A stretch of DNA of 14,630 nt from Kiritimatiellia bacterium. GTDB taxonomy: Bacteria; Verrucomicrobiota; Kiritimatiellia; UBA8416. Within the stretch, counting starts at the first letter, position 1; every line of letters begins with the position of its first letter. The notes below the pieces were generated by a model. It had not been told where the DNA came from and ran no database searches. It was given only the letters and a program-made list of their open reading frames with translations. The position numbers were made by a program, and so were the translations under genes. Of this stretch, positions 12,719-14,630 are shown in pieces. The stretch spans positions 1 to 14,630 of the forward strand of contig SLBU01000164.1 in the NCBI GenBank assembly GCA_007126175.1, written 5' to 3'.

Positions 12719-13903
12719 ATGAACAAAACGCGTTTGATGCAATTCACCATTGTTGCATTGGTCATGTGTGTGACGGTTTCGTACGCTAAGCAGGAAGGGC
12801 AACCCTTGCGGTTCGGGGTCAGTGCTAGCGTTGAAGCTACGGATAACCGCGATGCTACGGAATCGAACAAGGAAAGCAATGTAGACGTTTTCCTGCGTCC
12901 GTATGTTGCATTCCACATCGACAGAGAGGTGACCAGCCTCCATTTCCGGTATGAGCCAGGCCTGCGCTACCGCACCGAACCCGGTGACGATCAGAATGAG
13001 TTCGATCTGCATCATCGGCTCACGCTTTCATTACGCCAGGCACTGAACCCACGCGCTCGGGTGCGCGCTTCCAACACTTTTCTCAAGATAGATGATCCGC
13101 AGATTGCGGAGGGCGGTGCCGTTCTCCGTGCGGATCGCAGCTACATACTGAATACAGCCCGAGCCGCCCTGAACTATGATCTGGGGGAGCTTTCGAATCT
13201 CGATCTCACGGTCCACAACCAAATCCGCCGTTACGACGATTCGCAGATTGCCATCCTCACGGATAAAAATGAAATCGGCGTTGGCGTTGACTTTCGTCAT
13301 ACCCTGACCCCCACCATACGGGCGCTGGCGAATGCGCATTACGATAGCTACAGCTTCAAGAGTGATGGATTGCGTTCGCGTGATTTTGATTCTATCACCG
13401 GAACATTGGGGCTGGAATATGTATTCACGCCGCAGATCATTGGTTCGTTTTCCGGTGGTATGCAAACGCGTTCCTATGATGATGCGGCTTTTGAAACCGA
13501 TGATAATATTCATGTCGTTGCGGAGTTGAGCGGAACCATAACCCCCGATCTGCGTGTGGGGGGGACGGCTGGGTTCGGGGTACGTGATTCCGATGTCTAC
13601 CCGTACCCTTCACAGGAATATACCGAAGTGCGCGGCTATGCGAATATGAACGTTTCGCCCGCTATTACGTTGCGCGGCGCCCTCACATACCGGGCATCCA
13701 CATATGACGCCTATCCGCAATTGGGGCTTGGTGGGGGCGATGAGGATCTGATCGTTGCGGATGCGCAGTTGACCTATCGCCTCACGGAACTGGCCTCTCT
13801 GCTGGCTGGACACCGCTACGAGGATATCAGTGCAGATGATGGGTTGAGGAGCGGAAGCTTCACCCGTAACACCACCCGCTTGGGTGTGCGTTTGGACTTC
13901 TAA
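12719..13903 (+). CDS. Exported outer-membrane beta-barrel protein, probably exopolysaccharide-associated
   Basis: 394 residues. The signal peptide spans about 1-23 (basic MNKTR, hydrophobic core, VSYA before the cleavage site). The remainder alternates short amphipathic beta strands and turns, for example LHFRYEPGLRYR, VDFRHTLTPTIRALANAHYD, GTLGLEYVFTPQIIGSFSGG and RLGVRLDF. It ends in phenylalanine, the usual C-terminal signal for outer-membrane insertion by the BAM machinery. Barrels of this kind (outer membrane beta-barrel / BBP2-like) are often found in exopolysaccharide loci, and a Wzz-type gene follows about 110 bases downstream, so a role in polymer passage across the outer membrane is plausible. 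Channel function is inference; it could instead be a structural barrel. The gene starts after a 285-base divergent region and ends at a terminator-like hairpin. It has very few cysteines, one of them within the signal peptide. Confidence 0.85.
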   Translation: MNKTRLMQFTIVALVMCVTVSYAKQEGQPLRFGVSASVEATDNRDATESNKESNVDVFLRPYVAFHIDREVTSLHFRYEPGLRYRTEPGDDQNEFDLHHRLTLSLRQALNPRARVRASNTFLKIDDPQIAEGGAVLRADRSYILNTARAALNYDLGELSNLDLTVHNQIRRYDDSQIAILTDKNEIGVGVDFRHTLTPTIRALANAHYDSYSFKSDGLRSRDFDSITGTLGLEYVFTPQIIGSFSGGMQTRSYDDAAFETDDNIHVVAELSGTITPDLRVGGTAGFGVRDSDVYPYPSQEYTEVRGYANMNVSPAITLRGALTYRASTYDAYPQLGLGGGDEDLIVADAQLTYRLTELASLLAGHRYEDISADDGLRSGSFTRNTTRLGVRLDF

Positions 13904-13923
13904 CCTTTGCAATTTCGGCACTA

Positions 13924-13974
13924 GGGTTTTGAGAACCCGCTGGTAGGCACACGTCCGGCCGCGGGTTCTTTTTT
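13924..13974 (+). terminator. Terminator between barrel gene and Wzz gene, with a competing upstream hairpin
   Basis: GAACCCGC (13933-13940) pairs with GCGGGTTC (13961-13968) around a 20-base loop and is followed by a run of T (13968-13974): a good rho-independent terminator. The left arm can instead pair with GGGTT at 13924-13928 (with AACCC at 13934-13938), forming a smaller hairpin that would exclude the terminator. I see no convincing separate promoter before the Wzz ATG at 14012 (only an AT-rich GATAAT at 13980-13985 with no -35), so read-through may matter. Confidence 0.75.
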
Positions 13975-14011
13975 GGTTTGATAATACGGTTGAAAATGGG
14001 ATGAGCAAACT

Positions 14012-14630
14012 ATGGCCGACGCAGAACAGAATTTGCATTTTCTGGATTACTGGCGCGTAATCAGCTCTCGCAAGGAAGTTGTTATCGCCGTGGCCTTGTT
14101 GGTTATTATTACCGGTATTATCGTTACGTACAGCATGCCGCGGGTTTATATGGCCTCCGCCGTCATCCGTGTCCAGGAAGAATCCCCGGATGTGACGGTG
14201 TTCTCGCCTGAGATGTCGCGCTTTGATCCGTTGTTTCTGCGCACGCAATTTGAGTTGATTCAATCGCGCCCGATTGTAGAGGAGATGGTTCGGCGGCGTG
14301 GCTTGGATGCCAAATTAGCGCAGGCCTATGGCTTTGAACATATGGGGCATCAGGTAACCGAGCAAGCCGTGCGGATCATGTCACGCCGCATGCGCGTGCA
14401 GCAGTATCGCGATACGAACCTGATCGAGATTCAGGTGTTATTGTCGGAGCCGAAAGCGGATGCACCGCTGGAGGCAGCAGAAGCTGCCAACATGATTTAT
14501 GAAGTGTACCGTGAATACATCGAACGCACGAGTCGACAGGCCACGGAGTTAGCCTTGGATGCACTTTATGAGTCCTTGCAAGAACAGGAGCGTCGCCTGA
14601 CTGCCGCCGAAGCCGAGGTGGAACGCATCC
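14012..14630 (+). CDS. Wzz/GumC-type polysaccharide chain-length or co-polymerase protein (N-terminal part)
   Basis: The first 206 codons are visible; the gene runs off the right edge. A short cytoplasmic N-terminus (NLHFLDYWRVISSRKE) precedes a transmembrane helix at about 23-40 and then the periplasmic Wzz domain with its typical opening RVYMASAVIRVQE (44-56) and the strand YRDTNLIEIQV (132-142). From about 157 the sequence becomes helical and charged (LYESLQEQERRLTAAEAEVER), the start of the long coiled coil. Such proteins set the length of, or help export, O-antigen, capsule or exopolysaccharide. The missing C-terminus decides whether it also carries a BY-type tyrosine kinase domain. The start ATG has GGGAT about 8 bases upstream, and an in-frame stop at 13991 rules out a much longer N-terminus. 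It likely belongs to a polysaccharide locus continuing rightward. Confidence 0.9.
   Translation, partial: MADAEQNLHFLDYWRVISSRKEVVIAVALLVIITGIIVTYSMPRVYMASAVIRVQEESPDVTVFSPEMSRFDPLFLRTQFELIQSRPIVEEMVRRRGLDAKLAQAYGFEHMGHQVTEQAVRIMSRRMRVQQYRDTNLIEIQVLLSEPKADAPLEAAEAANMIYEVYREYIERTSRQATELALDALYESLQEQERRLTAAEAEVERI

Noticed and set aside
13610..14263. Open minus-strand frame of 217 codons under the barrel and Wzz genes
   Set aside because: It runs antisense across a clear beta-barrel end, a terminator and the Wzz start; composition looks like a shadow frame.

Overview
The window reads as ordinary chromosome from a Gram-negative bacterium with moderate GC (a bit over 50% by eye). Four things point to the PVC group, most plausibly Kiritimatiellota or a relative: a type III glutamine synthetase, a ketol-acid reductoisomerase of the yeast-mitochondrial (Ilv5-like) type, a giant secreted protein joining a formylglycine-enzyme fold to InlB-like repeats, and an outer-membrane beta-barrel followed by a Wzz-type protein. 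The placement is an inference from gene content; there is no rRNA or other phylogenetic marker here. I see no tRNA, rRNA, CRISPR array, transposase or prophage gene.

Layout. (1) 5-2089 (+): type III glutamine synthetase, ending at a strong terminator with a UUCG tetraloop. (2) 9881 down to 2152 (-): a tight three-gene operon. It encodes a 143-residue single-pass membrane protein, an 1871-residue exported multidomain protein, and a polytopic membrane protein of about 560 residues. The first two genes overlap by 8 bases and the last two are 4 bases apart. A good sigma70-like promoter (TTGACA, 17-bp spacer, GACAAT) lies just upstream. (3) 10077-11255 (+): a 4Fe-4S, TRAM-domain RNA m5U methyltransferase, transcribed divergently from the operon. 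(4) 11333-12433 (-): ilvC, converging on the methyltransferase gene with a shared bidirectional terminator. (5) 12719-13903 (+): an exported outer-membrane beta-barrel protein. (6) 14012 to the window end (+): the N-terminal part of a Wzz/GumC-type polysaccharide chain-length protein, separated from the barrel gene by a terminator-like hairpin.

How it works together. The glutamine synthetase, methyltransferase and reductoisomerase are housekeeping functions (nitrogen assimilation, RNA modification, branched-chain amino acid synthesis). The barrel and Wzz genes look like the start of an exopolysaccharide synthesis and export locus that continues past the right edge. The three-gene operon is the least conventional part. 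Its central protein has a signal peptide, an N-terminal module like those preceding SBBP repeats, a formylglycine-enzyme fold lacking the catalytic cysteines, an acidic proline-rich and partly collagen-like hinge, and 13 repeats of 93-99 residues that tile exactly to the C-terminus. It looks like a long surface or secreted binding protein made together with two dedicated membrane partners. I recognise no named system with this gene order, and the role of the cassette is unknown.
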